Source: Rhodococcus oxybenzonivorans
GTDB lineage: Bacteria; Actinomycetota; Actinomycetes; Mycobacteriales; Mycobacteriaceae
DNA length: 64,000 nucleotides
Direction of reading: 5' to 3'
Assembly (NCBI RefSeq): GCF_003130705.1
Contig: NZ_CP021354.1
Span: 6,547,770-6,611,769 of the forward strand
Shown here: piece by piece, positions 1 to 14,229 of the stretch
Layout of the letters: every line of letters starts with the position of its first letter
Position numbering within the stretch: the first letter of the stretch is position 1
Translations under genes and position numbers: made by a program
Notes under the pieces: generated by a model
Database searches by the model: none
Seen by the model: only the letters and a program-made list of their open reading frames with translations
Told to the model about the DNA's origin: nothing

Positions 1-191
1 CCGCAGATCGGGCCGTTGGGGTCGTCGAGCGAACAGCTGGGTGGAAGAGGCGCGCAATTGTGTGGCGGTGCACCGTCCGGGCTATAGCAGATGTCTTCGG
101 CGAAGCCATACGCCGAAGGTGGGGAGGCGATGAACGCGGCAGCGACCAGCGTCAGTGCCACGGTGGCCAATCTCCGAATGGAACCATTCAT
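1..191 (-). CDS. Small secreted protein, 3' end beyond the window
   Basis: Only the first 63 codons are visible. The start is the ATG at 191, preceded by GGAGAGG eight bases upstream. The N-terminus is a classical signal peptide: NGSIRR, then a hydrophobic stretch LATVALTLVAAAFIA, then SPPSAYGFA with a plausible signal peptidase I site near residue 28. The visible mature part is Cys/Pro-rich (DICYSPDG, NCAPLPPSCSLDD), typical of small exported actinobacterial proteins. No family is recognised and the C-terminus is missing, so no function can be given. It diverges from the membrane protein gene starting at 472; the 280 bp between them hold no other gene. Confidence 0.6.
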   Translation of the reverse strand, partial: MNGSIRRLATVALTLVAAAFIASPPSAYGFAEDICYSPDGAPPHNCAPLPPSCSLDDPNGPIC

Positions 192-471
192 CGACAAGCA
201 CCTCTCCGGTCGCCCTGTGCTTCCACGTTAACACCGGAGCCGTGACCAGAACTCGATATCCGCGGAGTCATGTATGCGGCGGTCTCTGGGAGGCGGGACG
301 TATTTGACTGTGTCGAAACGGTTTTACAACTTCGACTATCCAAACGCGTTCAGGGTGACGATTACTAACCCTCAGGTGACTGTTCACACCCGCCCATCTG
401 CCGGACGCTGAGAACGTCAGAACGGAACCCTCAGAGGAAGAAGTCCCCTCGATCGAAAGGACATCACCACT

Positions 472-1398
472 GTGTCGCACAACCTCGGCACCACTGTCCC
501 CGCCGCGCACGATCACGAGTTGGCGCGAACCGCCGCGCCCACCGTCGAATCCGGCCCGAAGCGAGTCCGCCACCACTGGACCCTCACCCGGACAGGCCTC
601 TACCTTCTGCTCGCCGCCCTACCGCTACTGGCGATCTCGGCGCAGGTGTTCGGTGTCGTGCCGATGAACACCACCGGCGCGCTGGTGATCATTCCACTCG
701 CGGCCGCCCTCGCGGTGTTGTGCGTATTTGCTCCGCACCCGATCGACCGCATCGTCGGCCATGGCCTCGGCTGGGGGATGTTCGCGTGTCTGGTCTACGA
801 CATCTTTCGCCTCGACACCGTGTACCTGCTCGACCTGTGGGGCGACTTCATTCCGAAAATGGGTACCTGGCTCCACTCGGGATCCGACACCCGGACCGGC
901 GCAGTCGTCGGTTATCTCTGGCGTTACATCGGTGACGGAGGCGGAATCGGAATCGGTTTCTTTCTCATCGCCCTCGCCTTGGGCCTTCAGCACTTGTCAC
1001 GCCGCACGGTCGTCCTCACCTCCGTCGCCTTTGCGGTGTTCCCGGTGTGGGCCGGCCTCATCGCCACGGTCGCCCTGTCGCCGGACGGGCAGCAAGCCAT
1101 GTTTCCGCTCACGCCGACGACGCTCGCACTCTCATTGATCGGGCACCTGATCTTCGGGCTCGTACTCGGCCTCGGCTTCCTGCGGGCGCGGCACAGCGTC
1201 GGCCGGCACTGGCCCTGGTCGCCGCTCCTCCCGGCGGCGCGGAGAGCGGGTCGCCGGACCCATCCGTCCCATGGCCGACCTGCCTCACGCTTGCGGTCAG
1301 CGGTTCGGTTGCCGGCCCGTGCCAGGCGCCCGCGCAGTGCGGCGCTGATGCAGGCATGCGGTGAGTGCGGCGCGACTGCCCGTGACACCGACGGCTAG
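472..1398 (+). CDS. Predicted six-helix membrane protein of unknown function
   Basis: 308 aa. The GTG start at 472 has AAAGGA about ten bases upstream. After a 40-residue hydrophilic N-terminus there are six hydrophobic segments (about 42-65, 70-90, 100-125, 148-170, 178-200 and 212-235). The last ~70 residues are Arg/Pro-rich, without hydrophobic segments, and of quite different character. This tail could be a natural basic cytosolic extension. It could also be the result of a frameshift soon after the last helix, because a neighbouring frame stays open over much of the same stretch. No family is recognised. A strong hairpin follows the stop. Confidence 0.6.
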   Translation: MSHNLGTTVPAAHDHELARTAAPTVESGPKRVRHHWTLTRTGLYLLLAALPLLAISAQVFGVVPMNTTGALVIIPLAAALAVLCVFAPHPIDRIVGHGLGWGMFACLVYDIFRLDTVYLLDLWGDFIPKMGTWLHSGSDTRTGAVVGYLWRYIGDGGGIGIGFFLIALALGLQHLSRRTVVLTSVAFAVFPVWAGLIATVALSPDGQQAMFPLTPTTLALSLIGHLIFGLVLGLGFLRARHSVGRHWPWSPLLPAARRAGRRTHPSHGRPASRLRSAVRLPARARRPRSAALMQACGECGATARDTDG

Positions 1399-1402
1399 GA
1401 CT

Positions 1403-1441
1403 TTCGATACGCCTGCGTGTTGGTCACGCAGGCGTATCGAA
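1403..1441 (+). terminator. 17-bp perfect hairpin behind the membrane protein gene
   Basis: A perfect 17-bp inverted repeat: TTCGATACGCCTGCGTG, five-base loop, then its exact complement. It starts five bases after the TAG at 1398. There is no clear U-tract, so it resembles the strong hairpins without U-runs common behind actinobacterial genes. Confidence 0.65.
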
Positions 1442-1695
1442 CGGTCCCCGCCCTCTCGCGTACCTCCCAATTCCTCCTCACCTGGATCTGGACCCCAGAG
1501 GCGTGCCCGAACTGGCACTGTGCTCCCCTCCACACCCTCCATACAGTGTTGTGAATCACACCAACAGTTCAGTTCGCGGTAGATCGTCTCCCGTATCTCC
1601 CGCCGGCACTGTTCTCCGTTCCGAACCGCCGACGGTCCGCCCCCGGATCGCGATGGCGACCTGACGATCCCGGTCAGCGCACAGTGGAGGAAGAC

Positions 1696-3168
1696 GTGAC
1701 CTCAACACCACCCCCGGTCCGAACTCAGGACTCCGGCCTCGGAAAAGGCCTGAAGAAACGGCACATGAACCTCATCGCCCTCGGTGGCGTGATCGGTGCC
1801 GGATTGTTCGTCGGCAGCGGCGTCGTCATCGAGAACGCCGGCCCGGCAGCGATCGTGTCGTTCCTGATCGCGGGGGTCATCACCCTCCTGATCATGCGGA
1901 TGCTCGCGGAAATGGCGGTGGCGAGGCCCGTCGTCGGATCGTTCTACGTCTACGCCCGGGAAGCGCTCGGTAATCGCGCCGGCTTCTCCGTCGGGTGGAT
2001 GTACTGGTACTTCTTCGTCATCGTCGTCGCCGTCGAGGCCATTGCGGGCGGGCGCATACTGCAGCTGTATCTACCGTCCGCGCCGCTGTGGATCCTCAGT
2101 CTCGGCCTCCTCGTCATCCTGACCTGTACCAATCTTGTCTCTGCGCGTTCATTCGGCGAGTTCGAGTACTGGTTCTCCTCGATCAAGGTGATCGCGATCG
2201 TCCTCTTCCTGGGGTTGGGCGCACTCTGGATCACCGGACTGTGGCCCGACTCGACTCCCGGAGTCGCGAACCTCGTCAGCCACGGCGGGTTCGCCCCCCT
2301 CGGTTGGGGCGCGGTGCTCGCGGCGGTCGTCCCCTGCGTCGCCTTCTTCACCGGCGCGGAGATCGTGACCATCGCGGCGGCCGAATCAGCGGAGCCGAAG
2401 AAGGCGGTTGCCCGGGCGATGCGCTCCATCGTGGTCCGGATCATCACGTTCTACGTCGGCTCCATCTTCGTCGTCGTCGCGGTCGTGCCGTGGAGCACCG
2501 AGGCCGTCGGAGTCAGCCCCTATGCAGCAGCCCTCTCGGCCCTGCACATTCCCGGAGTCGCCACGATCATGAACATCGTCATCCTCACCGCGGTGCTGTC
2601 CTGCCTGAACTCGGCGCTCTACACCTCCTCCCGAATGCTGTTCGCCCTCACTCGGAACGGCGACGCCCCCCGGATGTTCACGCACCTGTCCCGCGGCGGG
2701 GTGCCACGGCGCGCGATCCTGGCCGGCACTGTGATCGGGTATGCATCCGTGGTCGCGGCCTTCGTCTCCCCGGACCTGGTGTTCTCGTTCCTGGTGAACT
2801 CCTACGGCGCCGTCGCGCTCTTCGTCTACCTCATGATCGCCCTCTCCCAAGTCGCCCTGCGTAAGAAGCTCGAAGCGCAGGACCCCTCGGCCCTCAGCCT
2901 GAAGATGTGGCTGTTCCCGTGGCTGAGCTACGCGACCATCGGATTGATGGGTGCCGTGATTGCCGCGATGGCGGTTCTGCCCACTACCCGTTCGCAGTTC
3001 TGGCTCAGTGTGGTGACCCTGGTCTTCATCCTGATCGGATACGAATTCCGCCGTCGCAGCCGGGCCGGCGCGGAACCGCAGGGCACCGTCCCTGCGGCCG
3101 AAGAAGCATCGGCGCCCAACCCCGAAGCGGAACAACTCGTCGGAGTTTCAGCGCGCGAGCAACTCTGA
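1696..3168 (+). CDS. Amino-acid permease (APC superfamily, AAT family)
   Basis: 490 aa. The GTG at 1696 is chosen over the in-frame GTG at 1684 because GGAGGAAG lies immediately upstream of 1696 at normal spacing. The protein begins with the family signature KKRHMNLIALGGVIGAGLFVGSG in the first helix (broken glycine motif) and has about twelve hydrophobic segments, ending in a hydrophilic tail rich in Glu and Ala. This matches proton-coupled permeases of the GabP/AnsP/ProY type, which import amino acids across the cytoplasmic membrane; the substrate cannot be read from sequence. It stands alone, closed by a 14-bp hairpin, and lies directly upstream of the amino-acid sensing glnX-glnH-pknG operon. 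Confidence 0.9.
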   Translation: MTSTPPPVRTQDSGLGKGLKKRHMNLIALGGVIGAGLFVGSGVVIENAGPAAIVSFLIAGVITLLIMRMLAEMAVARPVVGSFYVYAREALGNRAGFSVGWMYWYFFVIVVAVEAIAGGRILQLYLPSAPLWILSLGLLVILTCTNLVSARSFGEFEYWFSSIKVIAIVLFLGLGALWITGLWPDSTPGVANLVSHGGFAPLGWGAVLAAVVPCVAFFTGAEIVTIAAAESAEPKKAVARAMRSIVVRIITFYVGSIFVVVAVVPWSTEAVGVSPYAAALSALHIPGVATIMNIVILTAVLSCLNSALYTSSRMLFALTRNGDAPRMFTHLSRGGVPRRAILAGTVIGYASVVAAFVSPDLVFSFLVNSYGAVALFVYLMIALSQVALRKKLEAQDPSALSLKMWLFPWLSYATIGLMGAVIAAMAVLPTTRSQFWLSVVTLVFILIGYEFRRRSRAGAEPQGTVPAAEEASAPNPEAEQLVGVSAREQL

Positions 3169-3185
3169 CGAACCCCCATCGAATC

Positions 3186-3219
3186 CGAGGACAGGGACCG
3201 GACCGGGTCCCTGTCCTCG
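3186..3219 (+). terminator. Rho-independent-type hairpin after the permease
   Basis: Perfect 14-bp stem (CGAGGACAGGGACC and its complement) with a six-base loop, followed by GTTTCTGT. It begins 17 bases after the permease stop and separates the permease from glnX. Confidence 0.8.
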
Positions 3220-3309
3220 TTTCTGTGTCCGGCCCCCGACATCGACTTTTCGGCACGATACGGCGAAAATCGGGCACACTGGCAGAACACCTCGGCGGAG
3301 GAGGACACC

Positions 3310-4640
3310 GTGTTCCACCGCGGAGACAACGCCGTCACCGAAGAGCACTCGCTGGACGAGTCACTGCTCGTCGAGCCCGAATCCCGCCGGCAGCCCTGGC
3401 GCGAATTTCTTGCCTCGACACCGGGCCGGCTCTCCGTGCTGGGCATCGCACTGGTGACTGCAGCACTCGCGACCGGGGCCATCGCGTCGGCCGCGATCGG
3501 TGCCCGTCAACAGCGGATCGACGTACTACGGACGCATACCGAACCGCTCGCGTACGCCGCGGAAGCTCTGTACAGCTCTCTGTCGATCGCCGATGCCGCA
3601 GCCACGACCTCCTTCATTTCCGGTGGAATCGAACCCCGCGAGGTACGCAACCGGTACAACCAGGCGATCGGTGATGCATCGAACGCCCTGGTGACTGCGT
3701 CGAACGGAGTGTCTTCGACGGACGCCGGGGCGCTGCGCCTGCTGTCGGAGGTGTCCAGGCACATGTCCGTGTACACCACGCTCGTCGCGACCGCCCGCGC
3801 CAACAACCGGTCGGGCAATCCGGTGGGCGTCGCCTATCTGGGTGACGCGTCGGCCCTGATGCAGGACACCATCCTGCCTGCAGCCGAGCGTCTGTACATC
3901 GAACAGTCGCGGTCCGTCGCCGACACACAGGCCCACGGTGCCCGGCTGCCGCGCGCCGCATTCGTCGTCACCGCGGGACTGCTGATCGCACTCGTCCTCG
4001 CCCAGGTCTACCTGGCGCGCAAGAGTAAGCGACGCGTCAACCCCGGTCTCGTCGTTGCCTCACTTCTCACCGCAACCCTCCTGGTGTGGCTGGCCGCGGC
4101 CGCACTGGTCTCCACATCGGCGATCGATCGGGCGAGAAGCGAAGGGGCACAACCACTCGCCACCATCACACAATCACGCATTCTCGCCCAGCAGGCACGG
4201 GCGGACGAGACACTGGCATTGTTGCAGCGCGGCTCCGACGAGCAGTCCGAGATCGATTACGAGGCGCACTCCTCCGCACTGGCCGACGCCCTCGGACGGT
4301 TACAGAGCGACGCGCGACCCGAGGTTGCCGACGCGCTTGCCGCGCTGGACGGGTGGCGGGCCGCCCACGAGATGTTGCAGCAAAGTCTCGCGGCCGGCGA
4401 CTACTCGGGTGCGAGCGCCCTCGCCATCGGTTCGGGCGAGATCGCGTCGACCGCTCGGTTCGCCGCCCTGGACGAATCTCTCCGGACCGGCATCGAGCGA
4501 TTTCGCACCGAGGAACTGGACGGAATGGCCGCAGCGTATCGGTCGTTGTCGCTGCTCGCGGTGGGTAGCATGGTGATCGGCGTCCTCTGCGGGTTCGCCG
4601 TCGGTGGGGGGATCTGGCCAAGACTGAACGAGTACCACTG

Positions 4641-4641
<1 letters not shown>
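3310..4641 (+). CDS. glnX: GlnX, membrane partner of the GlnH/PknG amino-acid sensor
   Basis: 443 aa with a GTG start preceded by GGAGGAGG. Four hydrophobic segments (about 38-62, 200-220, 235-262 and 412-435) bracket two mainly helical extracytoplasmic regions, a layout resembling chemoreceptor-like sensors. Identification rests on context: it is the first gene of a unit with glnH and pknG, the same order as Rv0412c-Rv0411c-Rv0410c in M. tuberculosis. There GlnX is proposed to pass the GlnH ligand signal (Asp/Glu) across the membrane to the kinase PknG. The stop TGA overlaps the glnH ATG by one base, indicating translational coupling. Confidence 0.85.
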
Positions 4642-10051
<5,410 letters not shown>

Positions 10052-10077
10052 GCCACCAGTGTTGCGCCCACCCCACG

Positions 10078-10953
10078 TCACCGCAACGCTTCGCGCGCCC
10101 CCTCGCGGACGGCACCGGTGAGGGCCGTGAGTAGCGGCGATTCCAACTTCCACCGCTGCCAGTACAACGGTACATCGATCGGTCGCGCCGGATCGAGCTC
10201 GACCAGTCCGTGGTCGCTGCCCGTGTGCAGTTCGGGGAGCAGTCCCCAGCCGAGCCCGTAGTGGACCGCGTCCGAAAATGCCGAGGAACCCGGAACGAAG
10301 TGCCGCGGTGGATGCACTCGTCGTCGAGTGAACCCCCGCAGGAATCTGGCCTGCAGCTCATCCTTGCGGTCGAAGTCGAGCATGGGGGCGACTGCCAGAG
10401 CCTCTGCGGTCGGCCCGTCCGGGAACCAGTGATCGGCGAACTCACGGCTGCACAGTGCGCGGTACCGCATCGATCCGAGTGTTTCCACCGTGCATCCCTG
10501 CACCGGCTCCGAAACGGACGTCACCGCCGCCATCACCGTTCCCTCCCGCAGCAGCGCCGTGGAGTGGTACTCGTCTTCGCGGTGCAGGTCGAACAGCACA
10601 CGATGTTCCGGTGCCAACCGGGCTAGGGCCGGGATCATCCAGGTCGACAGCGAATCCGCGTTCACGACGAGGGGCAGCGTGCTCGTCTGCGCAGTATTCG
10701 GATTGAGCGAGGCCATCGTCTCCTGCTCGAGGTGGGCCACTTGCCGTGCGAGGGTGAGCACCACGCGCCCCGAGTCCGTGGCCCGCGCCGGTTTCACCCG
10801 CTGCACCAGCACGCGTCCCACCTGTTGCTCGAGCGCCTTGATGCGCTGGCTCACGGCGGACGGTGTGATGTGCAGGGTTCGGGCCGCCGCCTCGAACGTG
10901 CCTTCGTCGATAACGGCGGCAAATGTGCGAAGCGCGGCGAGGTCCAGCTCCAT
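10078..10953 (-). CDS. lysG: LysR-family regulator LysG/ArgP
   Basis: 291 aa from the ATG at 10953 (MELDLAALRTF), which fits homologues better than the ATG at 10974. The N-terminal winged HTH (FAAVIDEGTFEAAARTLHITPSAVSQRIKALEQQVG) is followed by a LysR effector domain. It is transcribed divergently from lysE, the standard arrangement in Corynebacterium and Mycobacterium, where LysG activates the exporter gene when Lys, Arg or His accumulates. A TAGCAT lies eight bases before the ATG and overlaps a candidate operator, which would allow autoregulation and a leaderless message. Confidence 0.9.
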   Translation of the reverse strand: MELDLAALRTFAAVIDEGTFEAAARTLHITPSAVSQRIKALEQQVGRVLVQRVKPARATDSGRVVLTLARQVAHLEQETMASLNPNTAQTSTLPLVVNADSLSTWMIPALARLAPEHRVLFDLHREDEYHSTALLREGTVMAAVTSVSEPVQGCTVETLGSMRYRALCSREFADHWFPDGPTAEALAVAPMLDFDRKDELQARFLRGFTRRRVHPPRHFVPGSSAFSDAVHYGLGWGLLPELHTGSDHGLVELDPARPIDVPLYWQRWKLESPLLTALTGAVREGAREALR

Positions 10954-10963
10954 GTGAAGCAAT

Positions 10964-10989
10964 GCTAATGGCAATGAAGGATAATTAGC
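10964..10989. promoter_or_regulatory. Candidate LysG operator between lysG and lysE
   Basis: Inverted half-sites GCTAAT and ATTAGC are spaced 14 bases apart in the 72-bp divergent intergenic region, the geometry expected for a LysR-type dimer site. GATAAT within it could serve as part of a promoter element. Confidence 0.45.
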
Positions 10990-11012
10990 TGGCCTGATGC
11001 AGGGCGGCTTCG

Positions 11013-11018
11013 TAGCGT
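11013..11018 (+). promoter_or_regulatory. -10 element of a likely leaderless lysE transcript
   Basis: TAGCGT lies seven bases before the lysE ATG, with no Shine-Dalgarno sequence in between, so transcription would begin at or next to the start codon. Confidence 0.4.
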
Positions 11019-11025
11019 GGTGTCC

Positions 11026-11646
11026 ATGGACTTCACACCCAGTGTGCTCACGGCAGCAGCGGGCTTCGGCACCGGTCTGTCACTGATCGTCGCGATCGGC
11101 GCCCAGAACGCTTTCGTACTGAGGCAGGGCATCGTCCGCCGACACGTCCTTCCCGTCGTCGCTCTCTGCGCGGTCTCCGACGTCATCCTCATCGGACTCG
11201 GGATCAGCGGAATTGCCACGATCCTCAGCCACGCGCCCGGTGCGATCACCGTCATCCGCTGGGCAGGAGCAGCGTTCCTGCTGGCCTACGCGGCGTTCGC
11301 GGCGCGTCGAGCCCTACGTCCCGGGACCCTCGACACTCCGCAGGAAGTCGGGTCTGCCACACTCGCCACCGCGGTCCTCACCTGCCTCGCACTGACCTGG
11401 CTGAACCCGCACGTCTACCTCGACACGGTGCTGATGCTCGGATCGGTCGCCAACAATCAAGGAGATCCCGGGCGTTGGCTGTTCGGCCTCGGAGCGGCCG
11501 TCGCGAGCGTCAGCTGGTTCCTCGCCCTCGGCTACGGCGCCCGATTCCTGCACCGAGTATTCGCCCGTCCCGCCGCCTGGCGGGCACTCGACGCCGGTAT
11601 CGCCGCGCTGATGCTCACGCTCGGCATCACATTGGTGGTTTCATAG
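11026..11646 (+). CDS. lysE: LysE, L-lysine/L-arginine exporter
   Basis: 206 aa. The ATG at 11026 is preferred over the GTG nine bases upstream because it fits family starts and a leaderless promoter. The protein carries the LysE/ArgO pattern: FGTGLSLIVAIGAQNAFVLRQGI in the first helix, five or six membrane segments, and WLNPHVYLDTVLMLGS in the middle. It exports basic amino acids to relieve intracellular excess, for example during growth on peptides, and is presumably activated by the divergent lysG product. Confidence 0.93.
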   Translation: MDFTPSVLTAAAGFGTGLSLIVAIGAQNAFVLRQGIVRRHVLPVVALCAVSDVILIGLGISGIATILSHAPGAITVIRWAGAAFLLAYAAFAARRALRPGTLDTPQEVGSATLATAVLTCLALTWLNPHVYLDTVLMLGSVANNQGDPGRWLFGLGAAVASVSWFLALGYGARFLHRVFARPAAWRALDAGIAALMLTLGITLVVS

Positions 11647-11747
11647 TCAACTCGAGGTTGACGTGCCTCGCCGGGTCGACCAATACTTGGCAGCGTGCCC
11701 TCGCAATCGAGTCAGCCGCTGTCGGACGCGAACGTCAGGGAGTCGTA

Positions 11748-12161
11748 ATGGAACCCGTGCAGCGATTCTCCGCTGCCCGCGTCGCCCGGCTCGCTACCGC
11801 CGGACCCGACGGAGCACCGCATCTCGTACCGTTGGTCTTCGCCCTCGCCGAGGACAAAATCTACTCGTGCGTCGACTTCAAACCCAAGCGCACCACGGCA
11901 TTACGACGACTGAAGAACATCGCCGCGAATCCGTCCGTCAGCATGCTCGTCGATCACTACGACGACGACTGGGACCAGCTGTGGTGGGTGCGGGTGGACG
12001 GCGTGGCCGAGGTACTCGACGCGACCACCGCGGAAGGAACCGCCGCCATCGACGCTCTCGCCGCCAAATACCCGCAGTACGCCGCGCGCCGTCCGCAGGG
12101 ACCGGTAATCACCGTCCGCTCCCTGCGCTGGCATCACTGGTCCGCCGTGAGTACTTCTTAA
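11748..12161 (+). CDS. F420-dependent/PPOX-class oxidoreductase, split beta-barrel
   Basis: 137 aa. ATG at 11748 follows AGGGAG at good spacing. The fold is recognisable: FSAARVARLATAGPDGAPHLVPLVFAL, then YSCVDFKPKRTT, LKNIAANPSVSMLVDHYDDDWDQLWWVRVDGVAEV. This is the TIGR03668/Rv0155-like group of small PPOX F420-binding proteins, which bind F420 or flavin and reduce unidentified substrates. The last codons (AVSTS-stop) are supplied by a dispersed palindrome that covers the stop codon, suggesting that the element trimmed or extended the original C-terminus. Confidence 0.8.
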   Translation: MEPVQRFSAARVARLATAGPDGAPHLVPLVFALAEDKIYSCVDFKPKRTTALRRLKNIAANPSVSMLVDHYDDDWDQLWWVRVDGVAEVLDATTAEGTAAIDALAAKYPQYAARRPQGPVITVRSLRWHHWSAVSTS

Positions 12162-12188
12162 CACTGGGGCGTTGAGAAGTGCTCACGG
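12145..12188. repeat. Dispersed VST-stop palindrome, copy A
   Basis: 18-bp arms (CCGTGAGTACTTCTTAAC and CCGTGAGCACTTCTCAAC read on opposite strands) around an eight-base loop, fully paired if two G-U wobbles are allowed. The left arm encodes V-S-T-S and the TAA stop of the PPOX gene. Copies B and C are at 19865 and 31917. It could act as a transcription terminator. Confidence 0.8.
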
Positions 12189-12192
12189 GCGC

Positions 12193-12198
12193 TAGCCT
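12193..12198 (+). promoter_or_regulatory. -10 element of a likely leaderless SDR transcript
   Basis: TAGCCT lies seven bases before the GTG at 12206 and five bases after palindrome copy A. No Shine-Dalgarno sequence is present. Confidence 0.4.
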
Positions 12199-12205
12199 CG
12201 GGTCC

Positions 12206-12874
12206 GTGCCCACAGCCCTGATCACCGGAGCCAGCCGCGGCCTCGGAGCCGCCATCGCCCGCGAACTCGCACCGAGTCACGACCTCCTTCTCGGAGCCCG
12301 CACAGCAGCGTCGCTGACCGCCATCCTCGGCGAACTCCCCGCCGCGACTCCCTGGCCCGTCGAACTCACCGACTACGACGCGGTGGCCGACGCCTGCGCG
12401 CCGATCGAGCACCTCGACGTGCTGGTGCACAACTCCGGGGTCGCCGACCTGTCGACCGTCGCCGAGTCCAGCGTCGAGCAGTGGCGTCACACACTCGAAG
12501 CGAACGTGATCGCCGTGGCCGAGCTGACGCGCCTCCTCCTACCTGCCCTGCGCGCCGCCGGAGGACACGTCGTGCTCATCAATTCCGGTGCGGGAATCCG
12601 GGCAAATGCCGGGTGGGGATCCTATGCGGCGAGCAAATTCGCCCTCCGCGCCTTCGCGGACTCCCTGCGGCTCGAGGAGCCGGACCTGCGGGTCACCTCC
12701 CTTCACCCCGGACGGATCGACACGGACATGCAACGCGCCATCGTCGCAGGCGAGGGCAACGAATACCGTCCCGAGAGGTACCTCCGAGCCTCGACGGTCG
12801 CCGCTGCCGTACGTCAGGCCGTCGAGACGCCGGCCGACGCACATCCCACCGAAGTCGTGCTGCGCGTCCGGTGA
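12206..12874 (+). CDS. Short-chain dehydrogenase/reductase
   Basis: 222 aa from the GTG at 12206, which places the cofactor motif TGASRGLG at residues 6-13, as is usual. Further SDR hallmarks are the NSG version of the NNAG motif (VHNSGVAD), the catalytic Ser in LINSGAG, and YAASK with the catalytic Tyr and Lys. LHPGRIDTDMQ follows in the substrate loop region. It reduces or oxidises an unknown alcohol/ketone with NAD(P). It is short for the family but complete. Upstream lies palindrome A and then a TAGCCT box that suggests a leaderless message. Confidence 0.85.
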   Translation: MPTALITGASRGLGAAIARELAPSHDLLLGARTAASLTAILGELPAATPWPVELTDYDAVADACAPIEHLDVLVHNSGVADLSTVAESSVEQWRHTLEANVIAVAELTRLLLPALRAAGGHVVLINSGAGIRANAGWGSYAASKFALRAFADSLRLEEPDLRVTSLHPGRIDTDMQRAIVAGEGNEYRPERYLRASTVAAAVRQAVETPADAHPTEVVLRVR

Positions 12875-13046
12875 CAGCGAGACTTGCGCGACGCACCGGC
12901 AAAAAACCGACGTGAGATACATCACTGTTTGGTCCTTCAGAAAACCCTTAAGCTGCTCACAATCAACCGCCCTACAGTTTTTTACGTCAGCACAGTTCGC
13001 CAGCACGAGTCGGGTTTTTCACGTCGGCTCAGGAGGTAACGCCACG

Positions 13047-13388
13047 ATGAACACCGAACAGCGCAAGCCGAACGATTCCGTCATCGACGTGAGCGGCGAT
13101 CTCTTCGCTTCGATGTTCTCCCTCGATCTCGGCGACGGCGACGTGGACTACGACGCCGTCGAGCGGATCCACGATGGCGAGTTCGGCGAGTGGACCCTCG
13201 CGGCCGCACGCTCCGGGCTGTTCCCGCCCCACGCTGTGGAAGCCCTGCAGCAGTCGTGGCAGAAGGCCCCCCGCTCCCTGCTCGACGCCCTGCTCACCGA
13301 CGCCGACGAAATGACCCGTAAGCGCTGCAACATCATCTGGGCCGGCCTCGACGAGGCCAGCTCCTTCGACACTGCCGAATACGCCTGA
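13047..13388 (+). CDS. Conserved-looking acidic protein, unknown function
   Basis: 113 aa. ATG at 13047 follows a perfect AGGAGGT ten bases upstream, so translation should be strong. The sequence is acidic (LDLGDGDVDYDAVERIHDGEFGEW) and soluble, with predicted helices and an internal LQQSWQKAPRSLLDALLTDADEMTRKR. No motif identifies a function. The 170 bp upstream are AT-rich for this genome (AAAAAACC, TTTTTTACG) and may hold its promoter. It ends three bases from the convergent isomerase-like gene. Confidence 0.65.
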   Translation: MNTEQRKPNDSVIDVSGDLFASMFSLDLGDGDVDYDAVERIHDGEFGEWTLAAARSGLFPPHAVEALQQSWQKAPRSLLDALLTDADEMTRKRCNIIWAGLDEASSFDTAEYA

Positions 13389-13391
13389 CGG

Positions 13392-14042
13392 TCAGAACGG
13401 CCAGGCGGGAACCGACGGCAGCCCGGTACGGGTGGGACGGCCGATCAACCACGCGAGCAGCTCGTGATGCGGCAGTTCCGGAATGGTGACGTCGGGATGA
13501 AGTGTCTTCAACTCGGGTAGCTCCGTCGCCAACGTGTTGTCGACGAAGGCCTCCGGCCAGTCACCGACCGCATGGTCCAGGCCGAGGTCGACGTGATGGA
13601 TCTCGAGTTCACGCCACCGCAGTACCGGCACATCCCGGGCCGTCACCGGCTTACGCCAGTTCACCGGCGTCTCGAACCGGTCCGCGGTGATCTCCCGAAG
13701 CGAATCGATCACGCGGCGGCCGGCGAATCGAAAGTCGGCGGCGAGGAGCTCGACGGACCGGCCCGCCCCCTCCTCTATCGCGGCTGCCCGGGCAGCAGGC
13801 CCGCCGGGATACATCTCCGGAGCGGGTTCCCCCGTAATCACGCCGACGGCGAACCGGTTGAGAGCATCCGCGTTCCTCGCCAGATGCGTCACCACATGAC
13901 CACGACTCCACCCCGGTAACCGGGAGGGTTCACGGGCCTGCTGGTCGGTCATGGTCTCGAGCGTCGACTCGAGCGCCCGCTGCGACGCGGCCACCTCCTC
14001 GAGCAGTGCGGTATACGACTGATCGGTGTGCGGCGCGGTCAT
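13392..14042 (-). CDS. Mycothiol-dependent maleylpyruvate isomerase-family protein
   Basis: 216 aa, start ATG at 14042. It belongs to the TIGR03083/DinB-like four-helix family: SRLPGWSRGHVVTHLARNADALNRF provides the first metal-ligand helix and WRELEIHHVDLGLDH the second (HxxxD). Members are mycothiol S-transferases or maleylpyruvate isomerases that use mycothiol, the actinobacterial thiol; the substrate here is unknown. TAGCAT lies exactly seven bases before the ATG, suggesting a leaderless transcript. Rv0036c is a similar protein near leuS in M. tuberculosis. Confidence 0.85.
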   Translation of the reverse strand: MTAPHTDQSYTALLEEVAASQRALESTLETMTDQQAREPSRLPGWSRGHVVTHLARNADALNRFAVGVITGEPAPEMYPGGPAARAAAIEEGAGRSVELLAADFRFAGRRVIDSLREITADRFETPVNWRKPVTARDVPVLRWRELEIHHVDLGLDHAVGDWPEAFVDNTLATELPELKTLHPDVTIPELPHHELLAWLIGRPTRTGLPSVPAWPF

Positions 14043-14049
14043 GGCCCCG

Positions 14050-14055
14050 ATGCTA
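14050..14055 (-). promoter_or_regulatory. -10 element of a likely leaderless isomerase transcript
   Basis: On the minus strand TAGCAT is followed by seven bases and then the ATG at 14042, with no Shine-Dalgarno sequence. Confidence 0.45.
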
Positions 14056-14162
14056 GGTGATCACACCGGAGAACCCACGGAATTAACGACTGCGACAGAA
14101 TCCCGCGATTCGCGGTCGCCCATTCTGGTTACTCGTCGGTTCGGGACGGCAAAGCCAGCCCT

Positions 14163-14215
14163 TTCAGCGCACGACAGCCTTTTCAGCACACGACAGCCCG
14201 TTCAGCCCACGACAG
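14163..14215 (+). repeat. Three 15-bp direct repeats with a 19-bp period
   Basis: TTCAGCGCACGACAG, TTCAGCACACGACAG and TTCAGCCCACGACAG start at 14163, 14182 and 14201, differing only at the seventh base. The array ends 14 bases before the start of the CsbD-like gene. It could be a protein-binding array or a folded leader; it is too short and irregularly spaced for CRISPR. Confidence 0.8.
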
Positions 14216-14229
14216 TAGGAGAACCATCC

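Noticed and set aside
14163-14215. Short repeat array considered as CRISPR
   Set aside because: Only three 15-base units with four-base gaps; no spacers of useful length and no cas genes.
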